Shown here one piece after another: positions 1 through 5,781 of a DNA stretch of 5,917 bases. Below the pieces are notes generated by a model. The model made no database searches, had not been told where the DNA came from, and worked only from the letters and a program-made list of their open reading frames with translations. The stretch is from positions 1-5,917 of the forward strand of contig DSBO01000187.1 of NCBI GenBank assembly GCA_011046015.1, written 5' to 3'. Source of the stretch: Thioalkalivibrio sp. (lineage in GTDB: Bacteria > Pseudomonadota > Gammaproteobacteria > SpSt-1174). Within the stretch, counting starts at the first letter, position 1. Each line of letters starts with the position of its first letter. Made by a program: the position numbers and the translations under genes.

Positions 1-729
1 GACGCCGCCGACGGCAACGTCGACTCGCTGGACGAGACCTGGGCCCAGCCCGCCAGCCTGCCGCTCTCCGACCAGGCCATGATCAGCGGCCAGATCATTG
101 ACCTGCAGGGGCGGCTCAATCTCAACAGCCTGGTCAACGCCGACGGCAAGATCAACGCCACCGCGCTCGCGCGGCTGGAACGCCTGCTGGCCCGGCTCGA
201 GCTGCCCCCCATGCTGGCCGCGGCGATCGTCGACTGGATCGACCCCGACCGCGAACCCTACGGCATGGGTGGCGCCGAAGATGATGCCTACACCCGTCTC
301 GATCCACCCTACCTGCCTGCCAACACCTGGCTGGTCAGTGTGACGGAACTGCGGCTGGTCGCAGGCATCGACGAGGAGCGGTATCAGCGCCTCGCTCCCT
401 ACGTCTCGACACTGCCCGAGCCCACGCCCATCAACATCAACACCGCCTCGCCCGAGGTGCTGCAGGCCATCGGCATACCCGAGGGCGTCCTCGGCGCGGT
501 GCTGGACGCGCGTGCCGACAAACCCTTCGAGTCCGTCGACGCCCTGTTCGCCCTGTCGTCACTCAGGGAGCTGGACATCGAGCGCGCCGGCCTGAGCGTC
601 GGCTCCGGCTATTTCGGTCTCTACAGCCAGGTACGCTTCGCCAACACCGACTTGTCACTGTTCAGCCTGATCCGGCGCGACGAAAACGGTACACTGCGCG
701 TATTGCGCCGCCGCCACGAACTGTTCTGA
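1..729 (+). CDS. gspK: Type II secretion minor pseudopilin GspK, C-terminal part (5' truncated by window)
   Basis: GspK is a large minor pseudopilin. With GspI and GspJ it forms the tip of the T2SS pseudopilus in the inner membrane and periplasm. The reading frame is open from base 1 and 242 residues are visible. The N-terminal prepilin-peptidase site, the membrane helix and probably some 70-90 residues lie upstream, judging by the family's usual length of about 300-330. Seen here in order are the LNLNSLVN segment (visible residues 39-46), DWIDPD (78-83), GAEDDAY (91-97) and, in the SAM-like C-terminal region, ININTAS (144-150). These are characteristic GspK blocks. The gene stops at TGA 727-729, five bases before gspL, and is the first visible gene of a gspKLMN run. 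The ATG at 79 is internal and not the true start. Identification is firm. Confidence 0.95.
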   Translation, partial: DAADGNVDSLDETWAQPASLPLSDQAMISGQIIDLQGRLNLNSLVNADGKINATALARLERLLARLELPPMLAAAIVDWIDPDREPYGMGGAEDDAYTRLDPPYLPANTWLVSVTELRLVAGIDEERYQRLAPYVSTLPEPTPININTASPEVLQAIGIPEGVLGAVLDARADKPFESVDALFALSSLRELDIERAGLSVGSGYFGLYSQVRFANTDLSLFSLIRRDENGTLRVLRRRHELF

Positions 730-734
730 CGCCC

Positions 735-1931
735 ATGGATACCGTGATCGCCCGCCAACACCCGCTCGACCCCACGCACCTGCAGTGGCGCCGCGAGTCG
801 TCTGACGACAGCGTCCGGCTCGGCGAGGGCGGTTTCGCGGAACTCGCACAGGCCTGCGAGAACGCCCGGCTATTGTGGCTGGCGCCCGCCGAGGACATCC
901 TGCTCACCGAGGTCAACATCGCCAACCGCCGGGAGCTGCGGCGCGCGGCGCCCTACGCCCTGGAAGACGAGCTCGCCGACGACATCGACAGGCTGCACTT
1001 CGCCTTCGGCAAGGCCGCGGCCAACGCCCCGGTGCCGGTGGCGGTGATCGGCCGCGAGCGGCTGGCCGGCTGGCTCGCCGTGCTCGCAGACCACGGCCTG
1101 CGCCCGCAGGCAGTGGTGCCGGACGTGCTGGCACTGCCGCTTGCGGATGCACACGCCAGCATCCTCCTCGAGGACGGACGCGGCCTGGTCCGCACCGGCC
1201 CGGCCCGTGGCCTGGCCGCCGATCGCGACACCCTGGACACGCTGCTGGCCACCGAACTGGAGGCCAGCGCCGCGCCCGAGCGCCTCGACGTGTGGCGCTG
1301 CGCCGAGGCGACGGGGGATACCCCCCGCCTGGGCATTCCGGTGGAGGAACGACGCTGTCCGAACAACCCGCTGGAGCTGGTGCCGGCCGGCTGGGGCCGC
1401 CAACTGCCGCTGAACCTGCTGCAGGGCGAGTTCCGTCCGCGGCGCCCGGCACGCCGCCATGCGCCGTGGTGGATCGCCGCGGCGCTGGCCGGCGCATGGC
1501 TGCTGCTGGCGTTCGTCCAGGACGTGACGCAGCTCCGCGAGCTCGACCACCTCAAGACGGGGTACCAGGACGCGATGCGCCAGATCTACTTCGACACCTT
1601 CCCCGACGCGCGCCGGGCGCCGGACCCGCGTCTGCTGATGGAGCAGCGACTCGAGGCCCTCAGGACCGACGCCGGCGGCGGGCCCTCCGGCTCGCTGCTC
1701 GTGCTGCTCGACGCAGTCGGCGCGGCAATCCCCGACCCGAACGCCGCCCGTATCGTCAGCCTGCGGTTCCGCGACGGCCGCCTGGACGTGGAACTCGACG
1801 CTGCGAGCGCCGCCATGCTGGAAGAGATCAAGCAGACCGTGGAGACCGGCGGACTCCGGGCGAGCCTGCAATCGGTGGATACACAGGGGAATCGCGTGAC
1901 CGGCCGGATCAATGTGGAGCGTGCACGATGA
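735..1931 (+). CDS. gspL: Type II secretion inner-membrane platform protein GspL
   Basis: GspL (398 aa, normal family length) is a bitopic inner-membrane protein. It links the cytoplasmic ATPase GspE to the assembly platform and pairs with GspM. The N-terminal actin-like cytoplasmic domain spans about residues 1-235 and includes the GspL-type stretch LLTEV (56-60) followed by the block 72-90 (APYALEDEL, then DDIDRLHFA). The juxtamembrane sequence NLLQGEF (227-233) is typical, and a basic patch precedes a single membrane helix at about 245-262. A ferredoxin-like periplasmic domain follows. The start at 735 is the first ATG after gspK. I see no good Shine-Dalgarno there, so translation is probably coupled to the gspK stop 5 nt upstream. 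The stop overlaps the gspM start by 4 nt. Long open frames on the opposite strand here are GC-driven shadows. Confidence 0.96.
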   Translation: MDTVIARQHPLDPTHLQWRRESSDDSVRLGEGGFAELAQACENARLLWLAPAEDILLTEVNIANRRELRRAAPYALEDELADDIDRLHFAFGKAAANAPVPVAVIGRERLAGWLAVLADHGLRPQAVVPDVLALPLADAHASILLEDGRGLVRTGPARGLAADRDTLDTLLATELEASAAPERLDVWRCAEATGDTPRLGIPVEERRCPNNPLELVPAGWGRQLPLNLLQGEFRPRRPARRHAPWWIAAALAGAWLLLAFVQDVTQLRELDHLKTGYQDAMRQIYFDTFPDARRAPDPRLLMEQRLEALRTDAGGGPSGSLLVLLDAVGAAIPDPNAARIVSLRFRDGRLDVELDAASAAMLEEIKQTVETGGLRASLQSVDTQGNRVTGRINVERAR

Positions 1932-2419
1932 AGGCATGGTTCGACCAGCTCGCACCGCGTGAACGGCTCACGCTGATCGTCGGCGCGACCGTCGCGCTGC
2001 CGCTGCTCTTCTATGTGCTGGTGTGGGGACCGATCAAACGCGATACGAACACGCTGGAGCAGGCCGTCGCCGCCCAGCGCGACACCCTCGCCTGGATGCA
2101 GTCGGCGGCCGCGGAGGTGATGAACCTGCGGGCCCAGGGTGCGCAGGCGCCGCAGCAGGCCAGCGGCGGCGGTTCGCTGCTCTCGATCGTCAACCAGATG
2201 GCGCAGCGCCACGAACTCGCCGGCACGATCCAGCGCATGAACCCGCAGGGAGAGCGCGCCATCGAGCTACAGCTGACCGGCGCAAACTTCGATCGCTTCG
2301 TCACCTGGCTCGGCGAACTGGAGTCCAGTCACGGCATCACCGTGAGCAGTCTCACCCTGAACCGTACCGCCCAGCCCGGCCAGGTCGATATCCGCCTCAC
2401 CCTGGAGCGCCCGGCATGA
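1928..2419 (+). CDS. gspM: Type II secretion inner-membrane platform protein GspM
   Basis: GspM (163 aa, typical size) is a small bitopic inner-membrane protein. Its periplasmic ferredoxin-like domain binds that of GspL in the T2SS assembly platform. The sequence shows a short cytoplasmic N-terminus (FDQLAPRERL), one membrane helix at about residues 14-34, a likely coiled-coil stretch at about 38-70, a Gln/Gly-rich linker, and a C-terminal periplasmic domain ending in ITVSSLTLNR and VDIRLTLERP. The start ATG at 1928 overlaps the gspL stop as ATGA. It is preceded by GGAG at 1916-1919 with 8-nt spacing, which supports this start over the much longer upstream extension of the same frame. GspM sequences diverge strongly between species, so position between gspL and gspN is a large part of the evidence. 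Confidence 0.95.
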   Translation: MKAWFDQLAPRERLTLIVGATVALPLLFYVLVWGPIKRDTNTLEQAVAAQRDTLAWMQSAAAEVMNLRAQGAQAPQQASGGGSLLSIVNQMAQRHELAGTIQRMNPQGERAIELQLTGANFDRFVTWLGELESSHGITVSSLTLNRTAQPGQVDIRLTLERPA

Positions 2420-3174
2420 GGAAGGCGCTCATCGGGTACGCGAGCGTGTTCCTGCTCGCCTTTCTGCTGTTCCTGGTGGCGGGCCTGCCGGCCAGCGTGG
2501 TACTCGAGCGCGTCGCCCTGCCCGAGGGGCTGGAGGTGAGCAATCCCCGCGGGAGCGCCTGGTCTGGACAGGCGACGCTGGCCGATCGCCACGGCCCGCT
2601 CGGCAACATCGACTGGCGGCTGGACATCCTCCCGCTGCTGCTCGGCCGGCTCGGCGCCGACCTGCACTTCGATGGACCGCTGGGCGAGGCACGCGGGCAC
2701 GTGCGGGTCGACAGCCCCGCAATCACCATCCGGAACCTGGACCTCTCGCTCGACATACTGGCCATCACCTCACGCCCGCCGGCCCTCTTTCCCACCCGCG
2801 GGAGCCTGGTCGGCCGCATCGGCGAGGCCCGCGTCGACGCCGACGGCATCGCCCGGCTCGAGGGCCAGCTGAGCCTGCAGCAGACCGGGCTCACCTTCCC
2901 CATGGAACTCGCACTCGGCGACTTCATGGTCGACTTTGCCACCGCCAACAACACCATCACCGGGACCATCAGCAGCAGCGAGAAGCCGCTCAGCGCCCGC
3001 GGCCAGGTCCGCATCACCCAGGGCAGCCGCTACCAGCTCAACCTGACGCTGCGCCCGGACAGCGAGGCCGGCCCCGCACTGAAGGACGCCCTGGCCCTGG
3101 TCGGCCGCCCGGCCGCCGACGGCAGCGTCTCGCTGACGCAACGCGGCGACCTGCGCCGCTGGCTCGGAAACTAA
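2416..3174 (+). CDS. gspN: Type II secretion accessory protein GspN
   Basis: GspN (252 aa, normal length) is an inner-membrane-anchored, largely periplasmic protein found in only a subset of T2SS. Its exact role is unsettled and it is dispensable in some systems. The sequence shows a hydrophobic anchor at about residues 4-26 after MRK, then the GspN-type segment PRGSAWSGQA, a beta-rich body without cysteines, and a C-terminal end DGSVSLTQRGDLRRW that fits the family. The start ATG at 2416 overlaps the gspM stop as ATGA and has GGAG at 2404-2407 with 8-nt spacing, the same arrangement as at gspM. It is the last gsp gene visible and is followed by an 87-bp gap with no clear intrinsic terminator, so it probably ends the secretion operon. 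Confidence 0.93.
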   Translation: MRKALIGYASVFLLAFLLFLVAGLPASVVLERVALPEGLEVSNPRGSAWSGQATLADRHGPLGNIDWRLDILPLLLGRLGADLHFDGPLGEARGHVRVDSPAITIRNLDLSLDILAITSRPPALFPTRGSLVGRIGEARVDADGIARLEGQLSLQQTGLTFPMELALGDFMVDFATANNTITGTISSSEKPLSARGQVRITQGSRYQLNLTLRPDSEAGPALKDALALVGRPAADGSVSLTQRGDLRRWLGN

Positions 3175-3222
3175 TACCGTGACCCATAGATTTCGACACT
3201 AGGGCAGGCATCTGCGCTGGGG

Positions 3223-3228
3223 TATCAT
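3223..3228 (+). promoter_or_regulatory. Possible -10 box upstream of the cysteine-cluster gene
   Basis: TATCAT lies 33 bases before the ATG at 3262 in the 87-bp gap after gspN. It matches 5 of 6 positions of the sigma-70 -10 consensus and is flanked by GGGG (3219-3222) and CCCC (3231-3234). No convincing -35 is present at 16-18 bp spacing, so this is a weak prediction. If real, the downstream gene has its own promoter and is not simply the tail of the gsp operon. Confidence 0.25.
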
Positions 3229-3261
3229 CGCCCCTCACTCACAGGCGAAGCGGCTGGAAAC

Positions 3262-3666
3262 ATGGCCAAGAAGAAACTCGGGGACATCAAGGTAAAGATC
3301 ACGCCGGAGAACAAGTGCGGCTTTTGCACCAACTCCAAGTGCTGCACCTACGTCACCCAGGAAATCGACACCCCGAAGAGCAAGTACGACTTCGAGCACC
3401 TGCTCTGGCAGGTCTCGCACGAGAACATATCGGCCTACAAGGACGAGGACGGCTGGTACCTGCTGGTGGACGCGCGCTGCACGCACCTGCAGCCGGACGG
3501 TGGCTGCGGCATCTACGAGGTGCGCCCCGAGATCTGCCGCGAGCACGACAACGACTACTGCGAGTTCGACGCCCCCGCCGAGGATGGCTTCGAACTCTAC
3601 TTTCCCGACTACGCCACCCTGCTCAAGTACTGCAAGAAGCGCTTCAAGAAATGGGAGCGGGGCTGA
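3262..3666 (+). CDS. YkgJ family cysteine-cluster (putative Zn/Fe-binding) protein
   Basis: This is a 134-aa cytoplasmic protein with no signal peptide or membrane helix. It carries the CxxCxxCC-type cluster of the YkgJ family (Pfam PF03692, annotated as zinc/iron-chelating). The cysteines are C19, C22, C27, C28, C73, C82, C92, C100 and C124. The second half contains the family-typical run GGCGIYEVRPEICREH (80-95). The pattern is consistent with a bound metal ion or an Fe-S cluster. No substrate or reaction is known to me for this family, so none is assigned. Lys-rich tails sit at both ends (MAKKK and KKRFKKW). The ribosome binding site is weak (GCGAAG at 3245-3250, 11 nt away). The gene follows gspN by 87 bp and converges on yrfG, their stop codons touching. 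Family assignment is confident; function is not. Confidence 0.85.
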   Translation: MAKKKLGDIKVKITPENKCGFCTNSKCCTYVTQEIDTPKSKYDFEHLLWQVSHENISAYKDEDGWYLLVDARCTHLQPDGGCGIYEVRPEICREHDNDYCEFDAPAEDGFELYFPDYATLLKYCKKRFKKWERG

Positions 3667-3669
3667 TCA
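3664..3669. other. Abutting convergent stop codons (TGATCA)
   Basis: The TGA of the cysteine-cluster gene (3664-3666) is followed immediately by the complement of the yrfG TGA (3667-3669), forming the palindrome TGATCA. There is no intergenic DNA and no hairpin plus T-tract near the junction, so each transcript must run into the other gene. Confidence 0.95.
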
Positions 3670-4356
3670 GCCTCGGTGGATGCTGGCGTTGATCGCCGGA
3701 ATCACCTCGTCGAAGGCGTTCACAGCAGGATAGTCCGCCGTGTCCTTCGGCGCACCCCGGGAATCGGGTTCGCGGATCGCCAGCAGGTAGCCCACCCCGT
3801 AGTCGCGCGCCGCCGCGAGCACGCTCAGGTTGTCGTCCACCATCAGGGTGGCCGCCGGCACATAGGGCTCGACGGCATTGAGCCTCGCCCAGAATCCCGG
3901 CTCCTCCTTGGCCAGCCCCAGGGTATGCGAACTGATCACGCGATCGAAATACCCCTCGATGCCGGTGTAATCGAGCTTGAGCGAGACACTGGCGCCGTGG
4001 GCGTTAGTCAGCAGCACCACGCGCTTGCCGGCACGGCGCAGGGCATCGAGGAATTCCGGTACGTGACCGTGCACGTCGATCAGATGCGCCACCTCGTGCT
4101 TGAGTGCCACGATGTCCAGTCCCAGTTCCCGGCTCCAGTGGTCCAGGCAGTACCAGGCCAGGGTGCCCTCGACTTCCTTGAAGCGCGGATACAGCTGGCT
4201 CTTGGCCTCGACCACCCCGATACCGTGCTCCTGGGCATAGCGCCGCGGCAGGTGTTCCAGCCAGAAGTGGTTGTCGAAGTGCAGGTCGAGCAGCGTCCCA
4301 TCCATGTCGAGAAACACGGTGCGGATCCGCGACCAGTCCAGGGTCGGCAGGGTCAT
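3667..4356 (-). CDS. yrfG: HAD-family GMP/IMP nucleotidase (YrfG-like)
   Basis: This is a 229-aa soluble HAD-superfamily phosphatase. All four HAD motifs are visible: DMDGT (nucleophile D17, acid D19), T117 in VVLLTN, K150 in GLAKEE and D174-D175 in MVDDN. A helical cap lies between motifs I and II (about residues 25-95). Length, the extended LLDLHFDNHFW after motif I and the linkage to nudE and cysQ fit YrfG, whose E. coli member is annotated as a 5'-nucleotidase for GMP and IMP. The exact substrate here is inferred. The gene is divergent from the secreted-protein gene to its right and convergent with the cysteine-cluster gene to its left, with abutting stops. The start at 4356 gives the normal N-terminus and has a weak GAGA 4 nt upstream. 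Confidence 0.9.
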   Translation of the reverse strand: MTLPTLDWSRIRTVFLDMDGTLLDLHFDNHFWLEHLPRRYAQEHGIGVVEAKSQLYPRFKEVEGTLAWYCLDHWSRELGLDIVALKHEVAHLIDVHGHVPEFLDALRRAGKRVVLLTNAHGASVSLKLDYTGIEGYFDRVISSHTLGLAKEEPGFWARLNAVEPYVPAATLMVDDNLSVLAAARDYGVGYLLAIREPDSRGAPKDTADYPAVNAFDEVIPAINASIHRG

Positions 4357-4387
4357 GACATCTCGCGAGTCGGCGGTTACCCGCTAC

Positions 4388-4393
4388 AGTCTA
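4388..4393 (-). promoter_or_regulatory. Weak possible -10 box for yrfG
   Basis: Read on the minus strand, this hexamer is TAGACT, matching the sigma-70 -10 consensus at 4 of 6 positions. It would put the transcription start about 25 nt before the yrfG ATG. No clear -35 is visible upstream on that strand. It is listed because the divergent region must drive yrfG somehow and this is the best candidate I can see. Confidence 0.15.
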
Positions 4394-4426
4394 CACGAGC
4401 GCCCGGCGTCCGGGTGGCGGTTTGGC

Positions 4427-4432
4427 TATAGT
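4427..4432 (+). promoter_or_regulatory. Possible -10 box for the secreted-protein gene
   Basis: TATAGT matches 5 of 6 positions of the sigma-70 -10 consensus and stands out in GC-rich surroundings. It lies 64 bases before the chosen ATG at 4497. The -35 region at usual spacing (about 4404-4409) is poor. A small dyad, CCCGG 4402-4406 with CCGGG 4410-4414, overlaps that -35 position and could be an operator or chance. Confidence 0.3.
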
Positions 4433-4465
4433 CAGGGAACTAAAGGGCGGATCGGCGACTCCCTG
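4433..4465 (+). repeat. Imperfectly centred inverted repeat CAGGGA / TCCCTG
   Basis: CAGGGA at 4433-4438 is the reverse complement of TCCCTG at 4460-4465, with 21 bases between. It lies just after the putative -10 box and before the ribosome binding site of the secreted-protein gene. An alternative pairing, TCAGG 4432-4436 with CCTGA 4466-4470, shares the region. It could be an operator or leader structure. A 6-bp dyad in GC-rich DNA can also arise by chance. Confidence 0.3.
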
Positions 4466-4486
4466 CCTGAGAAGCCGGAAAACGAC

Positions 4487-4490
4487 GAGG
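4487..4490 (+). promoter_or_regulatory. Ribosome binding site deciding the start at 4497
   Basis: GAGG at 4487-4490 sits 6 nt before the ATG at 4497. The same frame is open upstream to an ATG at 4422, but that start would place a charged stretch before the signal peptide and would overlap the putative -10 box. The Shine-Dalgarno and the signal peptide beginning at residue 1 both favour 4497. Confidence 0.7.
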
Positions 4491-4496
4491 TGCGCG

Positions 4497-5189
4497 ATGC
4501 ATGCCAAGTACCTACCCCTGCTGGGCATCCTTGCCCTGCTCCCCCACACCACCCTGGCCACGGACCCGGACGATGACTGGCTCAATGACGACAGCGAGTT
4601 CCGCGCGCTGGCCGTCAACGACGGCGAGCTGAAGTTCATCGACGAGCCGAAAGGCAAGCCGGTGCATCACCACCACAACCGCATCGAGCTGTTCGACACC
4701 AGCCTCGACGACGGCTGGGTGGGACTGGTGCAGTGCCACGAGAACCTCGACGCCGTCAGGCGCGCACAGGTCGTGTACAATGAACACCGCAGCCGCGGGC
4801 TCGAAGTGACATCCTTCGAGAACATCGGCCGGGCCTGGGTGGAAGGCGCCACGGTCCAGCTCGAGGACGTCGGCCAGCGGGCGCGCCTGTGCGTGCGCGC
4901 CGAGACGCTCGCCCTGGAGGCGAACGAGGATGGCAGCTACAGCCTGCGCAACGGGCCGTTCATGCGCCGTTTCCTGGACGGCTACTACCCGATGCGGGTG
5001 TCGATGGACATCCGGGTGCCGGAGCAGTACCTGCGCTTTGCCGGCACCCAGCCCCCGCGTCAGGACGGTTTCGACGTGTGGTCCACACCGGAAGGGGTTC
5101 AGATCAATGCCTGGTTTGAAGGAAGGTTGCACACCGAGGTCCGCTTCCAGCCCGATTTTTGCGACAACCCGGGGCCGACAACCTGCTGA
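4497..5189 (+). CDS. Unrecognised secreted/periplasmic protein with HHHH motif
   Basis: I do not recognise this 230-aa protein. The N-terminus is a clear Sec signal peptide: MHAKY, a hydrophobic core at about residues 6-16, and likely cleavage after TLA (residue 21). The mature protein begins acidic (TDPDDDWLNDD), has no further membrane segment, and is therefore probably periplasmic or exported. Visible features are a tetra-histidine HHHHN (57-61), a QCH triplet (79-81), a conserved-looking block NGPFMRRFLDGYYPM (152-166), and four cysteines (C80, C132, C222, C230). An even cysteine number in an exported protein is compatible with disulfides. Histidines with C80/H81 suggest possible metal binding, which is inference only. 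It is divergent from yrfG and 34 bp upstream of nudE, likely co-transcribed with nudE. The gsp genes nearby allow a T2SS link but do not show one. Confidence 0.75.
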   Translation: MHAKYLPLLGILALLPHTTLATDPDDDWLNDDSEFRALAVNDGELKFIDEPKGKPVHHHHNRIELFDTSLDDGWVGLVQCHENLDAVRRAQVVYNEHRSRGLEVTSFENIGRAWVEGATVQLEDVGQRARLCVRAETLALEANEDGSYSLRNGPFMRRFLDGYYPMRVSMDIRVPEQYLRFAGTQPPRQDGFDVWSTPEGVQINAWFEGRLHTEVRFQPDFCDNPGPTTC

Positions 5190-5199
5190 GTGCCCGCCG

Positions 5200-5223
5200 G
5201 TGGCGCCCGAGGACTGACGCCAC
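5200..5223 (+). promoter_or_regulatory. Hairpin presenting the nudE ribosome binding site
   Basis: GTGGCG (5200-5205) and CGCCAC (5218-5223) form a perfect 6-bp GC-rich stem with a 12-nt loop. The loop contains GAGGA (5209-5213), the only Shine-Dalgarno-like sequence for nudE, 10 nt from the ATG at 5224. The 3' arm ends at the base before the start codon. This could shorten the effective spacing or tune initiation. Confidence 0.4.
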
Positions 5224-5781
5224 ATGTCTGACAAGCGAAAGCCCCGTATCCTCGACCAGCGCATCGTCGCCGAAAGTCGCCTGTTCTGCGTCGAGCAGCT
5301 CGACCTCGAGTTCGCCAACGGCACGCGCGTGCAGTACGAGCGGCTGCGCAGCTCCGGCTTCGGCGCAGTGCTCATCGTCCCCCTGCTCGACGCCCACACC
5401 GTGCTGCTCATCCGCGAGTACGCCGGCGGCACCGACCGCTACGAGCTGGCCCTGCCCAAGGGCCGCATCGAGCGCGACGAGGACATCCTCGAGGCCGCCA
5501 ACCGCGAGATCATGGAAGAAGTCGGCTACGGCGCTCGTCAGCTCGAGATCCTCAACCATCTGAGCCTCGCCCCGGGCTATCTCGGCCACACCACCCACAT
5601 CGTACTGGCCACCGAGCTGTATGAAAAACGCCTGCCGGGCGACGAGCCGGAGGAGATCGAGGTGGTGCCCTGGCGCCTCGACCGGCTCGACGAACTGGTC
5701 GCCCGCGAGGACTTCACCGAGGCCCGCAGCGTCGCCGCGCTCTACCTGGCCCGCGACCACCTCGCCCGCCAGCCGGCATGA
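5224..5781 (+). CDS. nudE: ADP compounds hydrolase NudE (Nudix)
   Basis: NudE is a cytoplasmic Nudix hydrolase that cleaves ADP-linked compounds such as ADP-ribose, Ap3A and NADH into AMP plus a phosphorylated product, using Mg2+. The protein is 185 aa, almost the length of E. coli NudE. The Nudix box is intact and exact: G80, E86, R94-E95, E98-E99 and G101, fitting GX5EX7REUXEEXGU. N-terminal beta strands (residues 8-40) and the GFGAVLIVPLL strand precede it. The C-terminus contains the acidic EPEEIEVVPW segment usual in this subgroup. Substrate choice among ADP-ribose-type compounds is inferred from the family and from linkage to cysQ and yrfG. The stop overlaps the cysQ start as ATGA. It lies 34 bp after the secreted-protein gene. 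Confidence 0.93.
   Translation: MSDKRKPRILDQRIVAESRLFCVEQLDLEFANGTRVQYERLRSSGFGAVLIVPLLDAHTVLLIREYAGGTDRYELALPKGRIERDEDILEAANREIMEEVGYGARQLEILNHLSLAPGYLGHTTHIVLATELYEKRLPGDEPEEIEVVPWRLDRLDELVAREDFTEARSVAALYLARDHLARQPA

Noticed and set aside
875..1927. Upstream extension of the gspM frame to 875
   Set aside because: The extra sequence is low-complexity Arg/Ala/Gly out-of-frame translation of gspL. The Shine-Dalgarno and membrane helix place the real start at 1928.
870..1955. Long minus-strand open frame of 361 codons opposite gspL
   Set aside because: Antisense shadow produced by GC-rich third positions of gspL. Its translation is Arg/Gln/Gly/Ala-rich with no recognisable domain, while the + strand gives a clear GspL.
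2023..2415. Upstream extension of the gspN frame to 2023
   Set aside because: It overlaps gspM out of frame. The anchor helix, the GGAG and the ATGA overlap place the start at 2416.
3204..3215. GCAG-GCAT-CTGC hairpin after gspN as a terminator
   Set aside because: The stem is only 4 bp and no T-run follows, so it does not qualify as an intrinsic terminator.
3676..4431. Plus-strand open frame of 251 codons opposite yrfG
   Set aside because: The minus strand carries all four HAD motifs. The + translation has no domain and runs through the divergent control region.
4665..4676. HHHH stretch as a cloning His-tag artefact
   Set aside because: It has only four histidines, is internal to a native-looking protein, and uses mixed CAT/CAC codons within continuous coding sequence.
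4512..5432. Minus-strand open frame of 306 codons
   Set aside because: It spans the antisense of two separate real genes and the gap between them, so it is a shadow and not a gene.
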